Shown: positions 54,055 through 63,884, counted from the first letter of the stretch. The stretch: 64,000 nt of DNA from ZC4RG29 sp964521255 (GCA_964521255.1 CAZFRM010000026.1:6112-70111), one strand, 5' to 3'. Notes: a model not told the origin generated them from the letters alone. Numbers and translations: made by a program.

Positions 54055-56079
54055 CTACCCTTTAGGAATCGTGAACCAAAACGTGCTGCCTCTTCCTTCT
54101 TCACTCTCCACCCAAATGCGTCCGCCATTTTTTTCTATGAACTCCTTACATAAGATCAAGCCCAGTCCGGTACCTTTTTCATTTGCTGTACCACGTGTGG
54201 TGTAAGGCGCTGTTTTATCAAACAGAATTCGAAGAACATCAGGTTTCATACCAATACCGTTATCATGAACGCCAATGACCCAGTCATTATCATTTCCATC
54301 AGCACGAACGATTACTTCGCCACCATCATTTGTGAACTTGATGGCATTTGTCATAAGGTTTCGGATAACAAGATTGATTGTATTTGAATCCGCATAACCA
54401 ATGGTATCTTCCGGGATATTATTGGTAAGGGTGATTTGTTTGGTTTGAAGAGAGGTAATCAATTGAACATTCTCATCTACAATTTTGTGCAGGTCTATCC
54501 TGGCAGGTTGCAGACTGAGTTTGTCCATTTGAAGCAAGGTCCAGTCAAGCAAGTTGTTCAATAACGTTCGGGTATGATTGAATCGATGCCTCAGTTCCGT
54601 GGTTTGTTCAGCAAAATCTTCCGGACTAAGTCCACCTTTCGACATGATGTCCAAAATCCCTGAAAGCGCATTAATCGGCGACCTTAAGTCATGCGATATA
54701 ATGGAAAAGAATTTGTCTTTGACCTGATTCAAGCGATGGAGTTCCTCGCTTCGTTTCTCCGTATCTTCCTGGTGTTGGAGAAGAAGTTTGTTGATTTCTT
54801 TTCTTCGTTGCCCGCTTCGATAGACCGATATGAGCAAAATAACACTAAGTGCAAAAACTACTGCGAGGATATTACGGGCAAACTCTTCTCTTTTCAACGC
54901 TTCTTTTTGTCTTGATTCAAGTTCACTGAGTGCTGCGATCTGTGAATCCTTCGATTCTGTTTCATGCCTGATCTGATCACGATAAATATTTTGCATCATC
55001 TTCTGGCTGAAAAGGCTATCCTCTAATGATTTAAATTGCTTGAAGTGTTCAAGAGCCCTTTCATACTCCTGTCGTTTTTCAGCAATCAGGTAGAGATGCT
55101 TATAACAATCAATCTCCAATATGTTTGCATTAAGACTGTGGGCAGTTTTTAAACTTTTCTCAATTAGTTCATTGGCCTCATCGTATTTCTCCTGGTTCAA
55201 ATACACGATTCCCCTACCCAGGTTTACCTGTGCAAGACCAAACTGATTGTTTGTCTGATTATAAAGCGTGAAGGTTGTATCGTAATAAGCAAGCGATTTA
55301 TCGAATTCATTTTTTTGCAAATAGACATTGGCAAGTTTGGTGAGCGTTTTTGGTTTTAACTCTTCAAGCTTATACCAGTTGATAAGCTTAAGGGCATTTA
55401 AGATTGAAGTTAGCGCTGAATCATAACGTGATCTTCGCATTTGAATATCACCAAGCTCGTCATAGTAATACGCTAATGCAATTCGGTCCTTAATTTTATT
55501 ACTGATCTTTAGTGATAATGACAAATGATCTACTGCTTTATCGTATTCCTCCAGTTCTTTGAAGACACGCCCTACATTGTGAAGGGCAATTGTCATTGAA
55601 AGCGAGTCTCCTGCTTTTTTGGCAACGTTAAAAGATTGTGTGAAATAATAATAGGCCTCATCATACTCTCCAATATCGTAATAGTCATTGCCCATGTAAT
55701 TGAAAGCTTGTGCAATCACCACACTGTCCTTCGCGAAAAGACTGTTCTGCAAAGCAAGGTCATCATACTTTAGGGCTATGCTGTAGTTTCCGGAAAGGGT
55801 ATAGCAGTATGCCAGGCTTCTGTAACTAAGCGCTTTTGCCCACGGACTTCTTATTTTTTCAGCCAGTGCTACTGCTTCATTTGCGTGATTGAAACTTTTT
55901 AAAAAATCAACAAACTGATATTGTGTTGACAGATCAAGATGAATCCTCAGTCTGACGGAATCAGAGATTTCGGTTTTAAGAATTTTTTCAAGGCTGTCGC
56001 TTTCTTTCTGCGCTTCTGATGGGAAGATGAAGAAAAGGTAAACGGCGAGCGTAAAAGTTGATTTTCTGAAGTTAATCAC
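54055..56079 (-). CDS. TPR-containing sensor histidine kinase
   Basis: 674 aa from GTG 56079, which overlaps the nuoH stop as GTGA and gives a clean signal peptide (INFRKSTFTLAVYLFFIFPSEAQ); the frame continues upstream inside nuoH and ATG 56106 is an alternative. Then about eight TPR-like repeats (for example AQAFNYMGNDYYDIGEYDEAYYYF), one membrane helix (about 405-425, FARNILAVVFALSVILLISVY), a coiled coil, HisKA with SIISHDLRSPINALSG and a HATPase (NLMTNAIKFTNDGG, DNGIGM, GTGLGLILCKEFIEKNGG). No receiver domain. Signal unknown; the response regulator is not nearby. Position behind nuoH suggests co-transcription with it. Confidence 0.88.
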   Translation of the reverse strand: MINFRKSTFTLAVYLFFIFPSEAQKESDSLEKILKTEISDSVRLRIHLDLSTQYQFVDFLKSFNHANEAVALAEKIRSPWAKALSYRSLAYCYTLSGNYSIALKYDDLALQNSLFAKDSVVIAQAFNYMGNDYYDIGEYDEAYYYFTQSFNVAKKAGDSLSMTIALHNVGRVFKELEEYDKAVDHLSLSLKISNKIKDRIALAYYYDELGDIQMRRSRYDSALTSILNALKLINWYKLEELKPKTLTKLANVYLQKNEFDKSLAYYDTTFTLYNQTNNQFGLAQVNLGRGIVYLNQEKYDEANELIEKSLKTAHSLNANILEIDCYKHLYLIAEKRQEYERALEHFKQFKSLEDSLFSQKMMQNIYRDQIRHETESKDSQIAALSELESRQKEALKREEFARNILAVVFALSVILLISVYRSGQRRKEINKLLLQHQEDTEKRSEELHRLNQVKDKFFSIISHDLRSPINALSGILDIMSKGGLSPEDFAEQTTELRHRFNHTRTLLNNLLDWTLLQMDKLSLQPARIDLHKIVDENVQLITSLQTKQITLTNNIPEDTIGYADSNTINLVIRNLMTNAIKFTNDGGEVIVRADGNDNDWVIGVHDNGIGMKPDVLRILFDKTAPYTTRGTANEKGTGLGLILCKEFIEKNGGRIWVESEEGRGSTFWFTIPKG

Positions 56080-57152
56080 AATAAAAAAAGTTTCCAGAGT
56101 CCGCATACGATTACAAGCAATAGGGCTGCGGGAGTTAAATATTTCCAACTTAATCCCATCAGTTGATCTACTCTTAATCGAGGGTAAGTCCAGCGAATCC
56201 ACATCTGCACCAATACAAAAAATAGAGACTTACTCAACAACCAAAAAATTCCCCACAAGGAGGAAGCTATTGTTCCGGGTTGACCATTGGTCCATGATCC
56301 CAGCTTAAATGATCCTAAATCAGGTAGGGGAGAATACCAGCTACCAAAAAACAATACTGCACCCAGTATACTCACCAACAGCATCATTCCATATTCACCC
56401 AACATAATTACCGCCCACCGGAAGCCGCTGTACTCAGTTTGAAATCCCGCCACAAGTTCTGACTCAGCTTCCGGGAGATCAAAAGGAGCACGATTACATT
56501 CTGCCAGAGAAGCAATAAAAAAAATAATCCAAACAATAAATAACACAGGCATCCTGAAGATATTCCACGTCAGAAATCCGCCAATGTGTGTTACATCTAA
56601 AAAAGGAAGACCCAGAAAATAATTTACTTCATTTGACAACAGTCCCTGCTGAACAGAAATTTCCTGAAGATCTAACGATTGAGCCACCATGCATACACAT
56701 AATACCGAAAGGCCCAGTGGCACTTCATACGATATGATTTGTGCTGCCGAACGGAATGTGCCTAACATGCTATACTTATTGTTAGAGGCCCATCCTGCTA
56801 TAATTATACCGACTACATCTAAGGATACAATGGCAAGAAGAAAGAATACACCGGAAGGTATTGTTGATCCTGACCATGATGAAGAAAGAGGAAGAACTGA
56901 AAACCCTGCGAACACCGATACGAAGATTAAAATAGGAGCTACCTTGAAGAGAAGAGAGCTTGCTTTTGCAGGAACAATATCTTCCTTTTGAATGAGCTTT
57001 AGAAGATCAGCGATTGATTGTGCAACGCCATAGCGGCCGACTTCCATAGGGCCGAGCCGGTCTTGAATAAAAGCTGAAACCTTCCGCTCTCCATAAATAG
57101 CCAGGAGGGTATAGAGTACAAGAAAAGGCAGAAAAAAAAATAGTGTGGTCAA
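56076..57152 (-). CDS. nuoH: NADH-quinone oxidoreductase subunit H
   Basis: 358 aa, eight membrane segments. YGERKVSAFIQDRLGPMEVGRYGVAQSIADLLKLIQKEDIVP and AECNRAPFDLPEAESELVAGFQTEYSGFRWAVIMLGEY are the quinone-site signatures of ND1/NuoH (recognisable by ERKVSAFIQDRLGP and APFDLPEAESEL). First nuo gene of this cluster; subunits A-G are not in the window. It ends inside the start codon of the histidine kinase gene and is separated from nuoI by the inserted genes. Confidence 0.96.
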   Translation of the reverse strand: MTTLFFFLPFLVLYTLLAIYGERKVSAFIQDRLGPMEVGRYGVAQSIADLLKLIQKEDIVPAKASSLLFKVAPILIFVSVFAGFSVLPLSSSWSGSTIPSGVFFLLAIVSLDVVGIIIAGWASNNKYSMLGTFRSAAQIISYEVPLGLSVLCVCMVAQSLDLQEISVQQGLLSNEVNYFLGLPFLDVTHIGGFLTWNIFRMPVLFIVWIIFFIASLAECNRAPFDLPEAESELVAGFQTEYSGFRWAVIMLGEYGMMLLVSILGAVLFFGSWYSPLPDLGSFKLGSWTNGQPGTIASSLWGIFWLLSKSLFFVLVQMWIRWTYPRLRVDQLMGLSWKYLTPAALLLVIVCGLWKLFLL

Positions 57153-57274
57153 TGCCTCAGAATTAAAAACCCTAATTTGACGAAAATATCAACAGAATTT
57201 TACAAAATCTGAAGGAAAACAATACATCTCCCAGTTAAATGGGTAACGTAATGGGGTTTTAAGGATTTGATAAT

Positions 57275-58027
57275 TTATGTAGGCTGTACAGCCGGAGTCA
57301 TTTCCAGTTTGGCAATTTTAACTGAATGTATTTCCCTGTGATTACAGTATGAACATTCATAATGCTGCAGCAAGGTTCCACGCTCCTTTTCTGTAGGCGC
57401 TTTTTCAATCTCTTCACGATCAATTTTCATCGTATAATAGCCGCACTCAGGACACGACTCGGCATGCTGGTAATTGTAATACTTTTCGATTCTCGTATAG
57501 CCGGTCTTGTCATCGATCCATACATCATAATCAATAGAATGAATAGCTTCATCACGAATCTGTCCGGGTTCAAGGTGTGCGTCTTCTTCTTCCTCACTGA
57601 GTTTTCGCATTTCATTTCCGGCAGGTGAAAACCTTGCTTTGTCACGAAGTTTCCGTAGCCTTCGCTCTACATTACCAGGATAGTAAATACGAATCATGCC
57701 GAAGCAAATGAAATAGGAAATGATGGCGAAGCTAACGGTTAGAAACAGTCTGACGATAAACCACAAGTAGGATTTTTGAATTAAGAAGTTTGTGCCAGCC
57801 GAGTTTACAAACATTGCTATAGCAAACAGCAACATGATGATTGCAAACCAAAAGTATTTGATCTCATGTTGATTGATATAGTCATACTTATCCTTGCTGT
57901 CTTTAATTGCCAAAGAGCGTAGCTCGTAATAAACAATTAGTATAACGCATACAGCTGCTGCTGAGTATGCCCCCAGGCGCATGATGCTGTCCCAGTAGGT
58001 AAAGAACATTGGTGCTGAAATATTCAT
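57275..58027 (-). CDS. Membrane protein with C-terminal zinc ribbon, unknown function
   Basis: 250 aa. Three hydrophobic segments (about 17-38, 56-76, 87-111) are followed by a basic stretch (RRLRKLRDKARFSP), an acidic stretch (EEEEDAHLEPG) and a cytoplasmic-type domain with two Cys pairs, CPECGYY and CSYCNHRE, 45 residues apart, which should bind one zinc. Not recognised as a named family. It lies 122 bases upstream of nuoH on the same strand and may be in the same transcript, divergent from fabI. Confidence 0.65.
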   Translation of the reverse strand: MNISAPMFFTYWDSIMRLGAYSAAAVCVILIVYYELRSLAIKDSKDKYDYINQHEIKYFWFAIIMLLFAIAMFVNSAGTNFLIQKSYLWFIVRLFLTVSFAIISYFICFGMIRIYYPGNVERRLRKLRDKARFSPAGNEMRKLSEEEEDAHLEPGQIRDEAIHSIDYDVWIDDKTGYTRIEKYYNYQHAESCPECGYYTMKIDREEIEKAPTEKERGTLLQHYECSYCNHREIHSVKIAKLEMTPAVQPT

Positions 58028-58158
58028 AGGTTAGGTCGGGGTTGGATTGGTATGATAAATATATAAATTATGTTAAAATTTAACAATACACCGTTTGCAG
58101 AGGTTTTAAAGCTATCCCGACTATTCGTATTATTGTGCCTCAAACATCCATTAAGATC

Positions 58159-58971
58159 ATGACCTATAACTTACTGAAAGGAAAACGAGGAATTATTTTT
58201 GGCGCGCTTGATGAAAACTCAATTGCATGGAAAACCGCCTTGAAAGTTAAAGAAGAAGGAGGGGCCTTCACGCTTACCAATGCGCCTATTGCCATGCGTA
58301 TGGGCAAGATTAATGAACTGGCCAAGCAATGTAATGCCGAAGTGATCCCCGCCGACGCAACCGCTGAGCAGGATCTTCAAGGCCTCTTCACCAAGTCAAT
58401 GGAAGTTCTGGGAGGTAAGCTCGACTTTGTACTTCACTCTATAGGTATGAGCCCAAATGTGAGAAAGGGTAAGGCTTATGGTGATCTTAATTATGATTGG
58501 TTTTTAAAATCCCTGGATATATCGGGTGTGTCTTTTCACAAGGTTTTGCAAACTGCCGAGAAGACCGATGCAATGAATGAATGGGGATCCATTGTTGCCC
58601 TGTCCTACATTGCGGCACAACGAACCTTTCCGGATTATTCGGATATGGCGCAAGCAAAAGCTGTGTTGGAATCGATAGCTAGAAGTTATGGCTATCGTTT
58701 TGCAAAACTCAAGAAAGTTAGAGTCAACACCATTTCACAATCGCCAACAATGACAACAGCTGGAGCGGGTATCACAGGGTTTGATGTGTTTTATGATTAC
58801 GCGCAAATGATGTCACCGCTTGGCAATGCAACAGCGGAAGACTGTGCAAACTACATAACCGTAATGTTCTCTGATCTTACCCGAATGGTAACCATGCAGA
58901 ACCTCATGCACGATGGAGGTTTCTCAAGCGTAGGTATCACTGAAGATCTGATTGAACGACTTATAAAATAA
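58159..58971 (+). CDS. fabI: Enoyl-[acyl-carrier-protein] reductase FabI
   Basis: 270 aa from ATG 58159 (MTYNLLKGKRGIIFGALDENSIAWK); a GTG at 58135 would add eight residues unlike the family. The short-chain reductase core has the FabI-type nucleotide site GIIFGALDENSIAW, FVLHSIGMSP, and the catalytic Tyr-x6-Lys in YSDMAQAK. It catalyses the last step of the fatty acid elongation cycle with NADH and is the target of triclosan-type inhibitors. Possibly the only enoyl reductase of the cell; cannot be judged from this window. Confidence 0.94.
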   Translation: MTYNLLKGKRGIIFGALDENSIAWKTALKVKEEGGAFTLTNAPIAMRMGKINELAKQCNAEVIPADATAEQDLQGLFTKSMEVLGGKLDFVLHSIGMSPNVRKGKAYGDLNYDWFLKSLDISGVSFHKVLQTAEKTDAMNEWGSIVALSYIAAQRTFPDYSDMAQAKAVLESIARSYGYRFAKLKKVRVNTISQSPTMTTAGAGITGFDVFYDYAQMMSPLGNATAEDCANYITVMFSDLTRMVTMQNLMHDGGFSSVGITEDLIERLIK

Positions 58972-59056
58972 AATGTCATTGGTCATTAGTCAATAGAAGG
59001 CAAGACCCAATCACTACCGCCTTGCCTACTGCCTACTGCCTCTTGCCTGCTTTTCA

Positions 59057-59869
59057 ATGGTTTCTTTCCCTCCTTGTAAAATCAACCTGGGCCTTAACGT
59101 TTTAAACAAACGGGCTGATGGTTATCATGATATTGAGACCTGTTTTTATCCGGTTCCGTGGAATGATATCCTTGAGGTTATTAAGTCAGATTCATTTCAA
59201 TTTACAAGTACAGGTATTCCTGTTCCGGGATCGTCAAACGATAATCTTTGCGTACGAGCGTATCAATTGCTAAAAAAAGATTTTGACCTTGACCCGGTAA
59301 AAATTCACCTGCATAAAATTATTCCTATGGGGGCAGGACTGGGTGGTGGTTCTGCTGATGCGGCACATACTTTATTATTGTTGAATGAAATTTTTAAATT
59401 GAATCTTAGCCAGGATAAACTGCAACGTTATGCTTCATCGATTGGAAGTGATTGTGGATTTTTTATTCAGGAAAAGCCTATGTTAGGCTCGGGACGTGGA
59501 GAGATTTTAAGTCCGGTACAGGTTCAGCTTGATAATAAGTTTCTCGTTATCGTAAAGCCGGATATTCATGTATCAACAGCCGAGGCATATGGTGGAATAA
59601 AACCCGCTCAGCCCGAAATGTCCCTCACAAAAATTATTGAGCTTCCACTTAAGGAATGGAAGGATAAACTTGTCAACGATTTTGAAAAAACTGTTTTCAC
59701 CAAACATCCTGTTATAAAGCAAATCAAAGAAAAACTTTATCATGCTGGAGCGCTCTATGCCAGTATGAGTGGATCGGGTTCCAGTGTATTTGGCATTTTT
59801 GATAAAGCGGTTTCACTTCAAAAAGAATTTGACGCTTATATTTATTGGGAAGGTGAGTTATTAATTTGA
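59057..59869 (+). CDS. ispE: 4-diphosphocytidyl-2-C-methyl-D-erythritol kinase
   Basis: 270 aa GHMP kinase. Substrate site PCKINLGLNVLNKRADGYHDIET, ATP loop PMGAGLGGGSADAAHTL and C-terminal SGSGSSVFGIF are all present. It phosphorylates CDP-methylerythritol in the non-mevalonate isoprenoid pathway. It follows fabI by 85 bases, a spacer made of gcctactgcct-like short repeats. Its stop overlaps that of the DMT transporter gene by nine bases. Confidence 0.95.
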   Translation: MVSFPPCKINLGLNVLNKRADGYHDIETCFYPVPWNDILEVIKSDSFQFTSTGIPVPGSSNDNLCVRAYQLLKKDFDLDPVKIHLHKIIPMGAGLGGGSADAAHTLLLLNEIFKLNLSQDKLQRYASSIGSDCGFFIQEKPMLGSGRGEILSPVQVQLDNKFLVIVKPDIHVSTAEAYGGIKPAQPEMSLTKIIELPLKEWKDKLVNDFEKTVFTKHPVIKQIKEKLYHAGALYASMSGSGSSVFGIFDKAVSLQKEFDAYIYWEGELLI

Positions 59870-60763
59870 GACTAAGGTCTTGTCGAACTTGCGTTTGAGG
59901 TAAGGGTATAAAAGTACTGCGCCAAGAATCACTAACGTTCCCAGGTAAAAATTTCCTTTCATCTTTTCCTTGTCCTGGAAAATGATCAACGCCATAATAA
60001 TTCCATAGATGGGTTCGAGATTTACGGTGAGTTGAATAAAAAATACGGAAACCCGTTTCATAATTTCAACCATTACAGTGAATGCATATACTGTACAAAC
60101 CAAAGCAAGGATTGCGATGTAAAACCAATCAAGGAGAGTTGGTATCAAATGTAACTGACCGTCGGTTGCTAAATATTCTTGATAAAATGGGAAGAACAAT
60201 GTGATTCCTATAACAGCTCCAAGCATTTCGTAAAACGTTATGGAATAAGGACTAATCCGCTTAACAGCTTTTGAAGTAATGATAGAAAAAACAGCGGCCA
60301 ATATTCCGGATAAAATGGCAACGAGAAAGCCAAGTTGATATTGAAAATCGAAAGAGAAGATGATCACAATGCCTGCAATCACCAGACAGCCAAGAACAAC
60401 TTCATAACCTTTAATTTTTTTTCCCTTGAATAAAGGTTCAAGAATTGCTGTCCATAATGAAGTTGTAGCAAAACCGACAAGGCTAACAGAAACGTTTGAT
60501 ATTCTCGCCGAGCCAAAAAAAGTGATCCAATGAGCAGCAACAATAAAGCCTGTAAAAATTAACAGGATGGTGTCACCCTTGTTAATTTTAAAGACATCTT
60601 TCCTGAACCAGATAACCAAAGCCATTCCTATTGTAGCAACAACGGTTCTTAAAAAAACCATTTCAACAGCAGGAATGGTTATTAGTTTTCCCAGTATAGC
60701 AGTAAAGCCCCAGAGAAAAACAAGAAAGTGCATTTTTATATAATCACCGGTTGTTGCCATCAA
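59861..60763 (-). CDS. EamA/DMT-family transporter
   Basis: 300 aa with ten hydrophobic segments in two EamA halves (LVFLWGFTAILGKLITIP...; YSITFYEMLGAVIGITLFF...NLEPIYGIIMALIIFQ, the typical Glu-Pro helix). Metabolite exporters of this family move amino acids or similar compounds. Its start overlaps the permease gene by four bases. Substrate unknown. Confidence 0.88.
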   Translation of the reverse strand: MMATTGDYIKMHFLVFLWGFTAILGKLITIPAVEMVFLRTVVATIGMALVIWFRKDVFKINKGDTILLIFTGFIVAAHWITFFGSARISNVSVSLVGFATTSLWTAILEPLFKGKKIKGYEVVLGCLVIAGIVIIFSFDFQYQLGFLVAILSGILAAVFSIITSKAVKRISPYSITFYEMLGAVIGITLFFPFYQEYLATDGQLHLIPTLLDWFYIAILALVCTVYAFTVMVEIMKRVSVFFIQLTVNLEPIYGIIMALIIFQDKEKMKGNFYLGTLVILGAVLLYPYLKRKFDKTLVSN

Positions 60764-61887
60764 CGCGGCAAATATTTATACATGCTCAAGGCAATAAGGG
60801 CAAAGAGTATATTGGGTATCCATACGGAAATTTGTGGAGGCATTGATCCGGCTTCAGCAAAGGTGCGGAAGAGCATAAAAAATATTATGAATATAAAGGA
60901 GAGCACAAACCCCAGAGCAATTTGCAATCCTGTGCCGCCACGACTTTTGCGTGAAGAAACAATTACACCCATAAACACAAGAATAAAAATGGTAACAGGT
61001 GAAGCAAAGCGGGTATGTTTTTCAACTTCATATACTTCAACGCCTGCGGATCCGCGTGTCTTTAACGTGTTGATGTGGCTTGTCAGTTCGTTCAGCGTCA
61101 TTCCATCATACTTTCGATAGTCGCTTTCAAATTCCTTTGGGTGAATTACCAGTGCGGTGTCAAGTGTTGATCCGGATTTAGTTCCTTCTTTCACAATTGA
61201 ACTGGTCATTTGAAATCCACTTTCGGGATCGGGTATCATTTGAAATAAAGTATCGATCTTTTTAATTTTCCAATCGTGCAATTTCCATTTGTGTTTCACG
61301 GAATCCCAAACAATGCGATTGGCGGTTAGCTTTTCAATTAACCGGTTGTGATCAAACTTTTCCATTGTAAAATGATAACCGGTTTTTGATACGTTCTGGT
61401 AGCTCTGCATATAGAGATAGGTTTGTGGCGCTACCTGCAGGTGAACATTTCTTTTATCATAATAAAATTTGTTTTGTAAGTATTGCAACTCAAAAACTAA
61501 ACGCGATTTATTGGAGTTGGGAATGATCCATCCATTGAGAACAAAACTAATAGAAGCAATAATTAATGATCCGAGAAAATAGGGAAACATCATTCTCTTA
61601 AAGCTTACACCACTGCTGAGAATGGCGATGATCTCAGTATGTGCTGCCATGCGTGCGCATACATACACCGTTGCAATGAAAATAGTGATGGGTGTTATTA
61701 AACTTCCAATCCAGGGAATGTAATCTTTATAATAGCCTAATATCTGAAGACTGGTAAGTTCAGCGCGTGCAAACTTATCCATCTTTTCAGTAAGATCGAT
61801 GACAGCGACAATAGCCAGCAATATCACTACCACAAAAAAGAATGTGTTGAGAAAACGCTTGAGAATATATTTGTCGAGTAGCTTCAA
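60760..61887 (-). CDS. LptF/LptG-family permease
   Basis: 375 aa. Starts MKLLDKYILKRFLNTFFFVV, followed by membrane segments near 12-35, 55-75, 100-120, a large periplasmic beta-jellyroll part (about 125-285) and three C-terminal helices; FASPVTIFILVFMGVIVSS is characteristic. It forms half of the permease that extracts lipopolysaccharide from the inner membrane with LptB. tgt-linked single LptF/G genes are usual in Bacteroidota. It starts 3 bases after the cyclotransferase gene. Confidence 0.9.
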   Translation of the reverse strand: MKLLDKYILKRFLNTFFFVVVILLAIVAVIDLTEKMDKFARAELTSLQILGYYKDYIPWIGSLITPITIFIATVYVCARMAAHTEIIAILSSGVSFKRMMFPYFLGSLIIASISFVLNGWIIPNSNKSRLVFELQYLQNKFYYDKRNVHLQVAPQTYLYMQSYQNVSKTGYHFTMEKFDHNRLIEKLTANRIVWDSVKHKWKLHDWKIKKIDTLFQMIPDPESGFQMTSSIVKEGTKSGSTLDTALVIHPKEFESDYRKYDGMTLNELTSHINTLKTRGSAGVEVYEVEKHTRFASPVTIFILVFMGVIVSSRKSRGGTGLQIALGFVLSFIFIIFFMLFRTFAEAGSMPPQISVWIPNILFALIALSMYKYLPR

Positions 61888-61890
61888 AAT

Positions 61891-62685
61891 TTAGTTGTTG
61901 AGCGGATCATTAAAACGGATAAGGTATGACAGGGGCCAGAATTTTCCTGTGATCAACACATCACCTGTCTTTTCATTATACGCTATTCCGTTAAGTACAT
62001 CTACGTCAGGATTTCTTCGTTTTATTTCGTTCTCCAGATTTCCCAAATCAAATTTACTCACTACCTGCGATGTATTGGGATCTATTTTTAAAATAAGATT
62101 GGTTTCCCATTGATTGGCAAAAATATATCCATCAATATACTCCAACTCATTCAGTTTAGGAACGGTTTGATTTTTGTCACGAATCGTTTTTGTAGAAACT
62201 TCTTTCAGGCTCAGTGTATCAAGATAGTGAAGTTTGTCGGTGCCATCACTTACAATAAGATTTTTGTTATCATGTGTTATTCCCCAGCCTTCGTAGTTGT
62301 AGGTGAATTCACCCAGTTTTTTAAATGAACGCGCATCATAGATGAACCCCTTTTTGTTTTTCCAGGTTAACTGAAAAATTTTGTTGTTCAGTACAGTAAT
62401 ACCTTCTCCAAAAAACTCTTTGTCGAGTGTTACTTTCTTATCATAGGTTGCTGTATTTAAATCAAACACAGCTATCCATGAATCGTCACCACCTGTACTT
62501 TCAATTACTTTGTCGTTGTAAAATACAAGTCCTTGTGTAAAAGCATTGGGATCATGTTCAATAACCATTCGAACTTCATACGATGGTGCTGGCTTCTGAG
62601 GCGCTTGACTGTTATGTTTTTTTTTAGGTGTGCAGGAAAGCGTTATCCCAAACAATAAAAATGTTACAAAATATTTAATACTCAT
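61891..62685 (-). CDS. Glutaminyl-peptide cyclotransferase, lipoprotein
   Basis: 264 aa. A lipobox-type signal (YFVTFLLFGITLSC) should tether it to a membrane. The body is a five-bladed beta-propeller of the glutamine cyclotransferase family: EHDPNAFTQGLVFYNDKVIESTGG, FGEGITVLNNKIFQLTWKNKKGFIYD, GWGITHDNKNLIVSDGTDKLHYLD, LNELEYIDGYIFANQWETNLILKID, VLNGIAYNEKTGDVLITGKFWP. It converts N-terminal Gln to pyroglutamate on exported peptides. It shares one base with tgt. Confidence 0.88.
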   Translation of the reverse strand: MSIKYFVTFLLFGITLSCTPKKKHNSQAPQKPAPSYEVRMVIEHDPNAFTQGLVFYNDKVIESTGGDDSWIAVFDLNTATYDKKVTLDKEFFGEGITVLNNKIFQLTWKNKKGFIYDARSFKKLGEFTYNYEGWGITHDNKNLIVSDGTDKLHYLDTLSLKEVSTKTIRDKNQTVPKLNELEYIDGYIFANQWETNLILKIDPNTSQVVSKFDLGNLENEIKRRNPDVDVLNGIAYNEKTGDVLITGKFWPLSYLIRFNDPLNN

Positions 62686-63815
62686 TATAGCCTTTGCTTT
62701 ACTTTGTTAACCATTCCTTCTTTCCATAAAGAAAATGTTCCATCCAGTATTCTTCTGCGCGCTTCTTTTACAAGCCAAAGATAGAAGGTGAGATTATGAA
62801 TGCTAGCAATTTGTGCGCCCAAAATTTCCTTGCTGATCACGAGATGCCGGAGATAAGCCTTCGAATAAAAAGTGCTCGCATAACCACCAACATTTGGATC
62901 TATTGGTGAAAGATCATCTTTCCATTTTTCATTTCTAATATTGATAATGCCTTCCGACGTAAATAACATTCCATTTCGAGCGTTTCTTGTGGGCATTACG
63001 CAATCAAACATATCAATTCCCAATGCAATACATTCAAGTATATTTTCCGGCGTACCAACACCCATAAGATAACGAGGTTTATCTGAAGGCAGGATATTGC
63101 AAATGGTGTCGGTCATTTCATACATTACCTCGTGAGGCTCACCAACGGAGAGGCCACCAATTGCATTTCCTTGTTGACCTTGTGATGCAATAAATTCTGC
63201 GGATTCAATTCGAAGATTTTTATAAACGCTTCCCTGAACAATGGGGAACAAAGCCTGCGAGTGATTATATTTAGGTTGTGTTGAATCTATTTGTTTTATG
63301 CAACGCTTTAACCAGCGGTGCGTCAATTCCATTGATGTTTTTGCATATTCATATTCGCAAGGGTAAGGCGTACACTCATCAAAAGCCATGATGATGTCCG
63401 CACCAATGGAACGTTGAATGTCCATCACACTTTCGGGTGTGAAGGTATGTTTTGATCCATCAATATGAGATTTGAATAACACTCCTTCTTCTGTGATTTT
63501 TCTGTTGTCGCCAAGTGAATAGACCTGGTAACCACCGCTATCCGTAAGCACGGGTTTGTTCCAACCGGTTAAGCCATGTATACCCTTCGTTTTCTCCAGT
63601 AGTTCAATGCCCGGACGCAAATACAAATGATAGGTGTTGCCTAAGATGATCTCTGCGCCAATATCATTTTCCAATTCACGTTGATGAACGGCTTTCACCG
63701 ATCCGGCTGTTCCGACAGGCATAAAGATCGGGGTATGGATATTGCCATGATCGGTCTCAATAATTCCGGCTCGCCCCTTTGAGGAAGCTTCTGTTTTGAG
63801 TAAAGTGAATTTCAT
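62685..63815 (-). CDS. tgt: tRNA-guanine(34) transglycosylase
   Basis: 376 aa TIM barrel. PVLTDSGGYQVYSLG (catalytic Asp region), MAFDECTPYPC, GGLSVGEPHEVMYEM, GVGTPENILECIALGIDMFDCVMPTRNARNG (nucleophile Asp) are present. The zinc ligands are not the usual CxCxxC: near the C-terminus the sequence is Asn/Gly-rich (PIDPNVGGYAS) with no Cys, as is common in Bacteroidota Tgt, which may lack zinc. It inserts queuosine precursor into tRNA. First gene of the four-gene string with the cyclotransferase, LptF/G and DMT transporter. Confidence 0.92.
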   Translation of the reverse strand: MKFTLLKTEASSKGRAGIIETDHGNIHTPIFMPVGTAGSVKAVHQRELENDIGAEIILGNTYHLYLRPGIELLEKTKGIHGLTGWNKPVLTDSGGYQVYSLGDNRKITEEGVLFKSHIDGSKHTFTPESVMDIQRSIGADIIMAFDECTPYPCEYEYAKTSMELTHRWLKRCIKQIDSTQPKYNHSQALFPIVQGSVYKNLRIESAEFIASQGQQGNAIGGLSVGEPHEVMYEMTDTICNILPSDKPRYLMGVGTPENILECIALGIDMFDCVMPTRNARNGMLFTSEGIINIRNEKWKDDLSPIDPNVGGYASTFYSKAYLRHLVISKEILGAQIASIHNLTFYLWLVKEARRRILDGTFSLWKEGMVNKVKQRL

Positions 63816-63884
63816 AAAGAAGGCAAAGGTACGGGTGAGAGGTTAATAGTTAAAGGTTAATCGTTAATCGTGTTCAACATTAAC

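Noticed and set aside
58972..59056. Short gcctactgcct repeats between fabI and ispE
   Set aside because: Only a few imperfect 7-mers; low-complexity spacer, like the gttaat-rich stretches at 41800 and 63841, with no sign of function.
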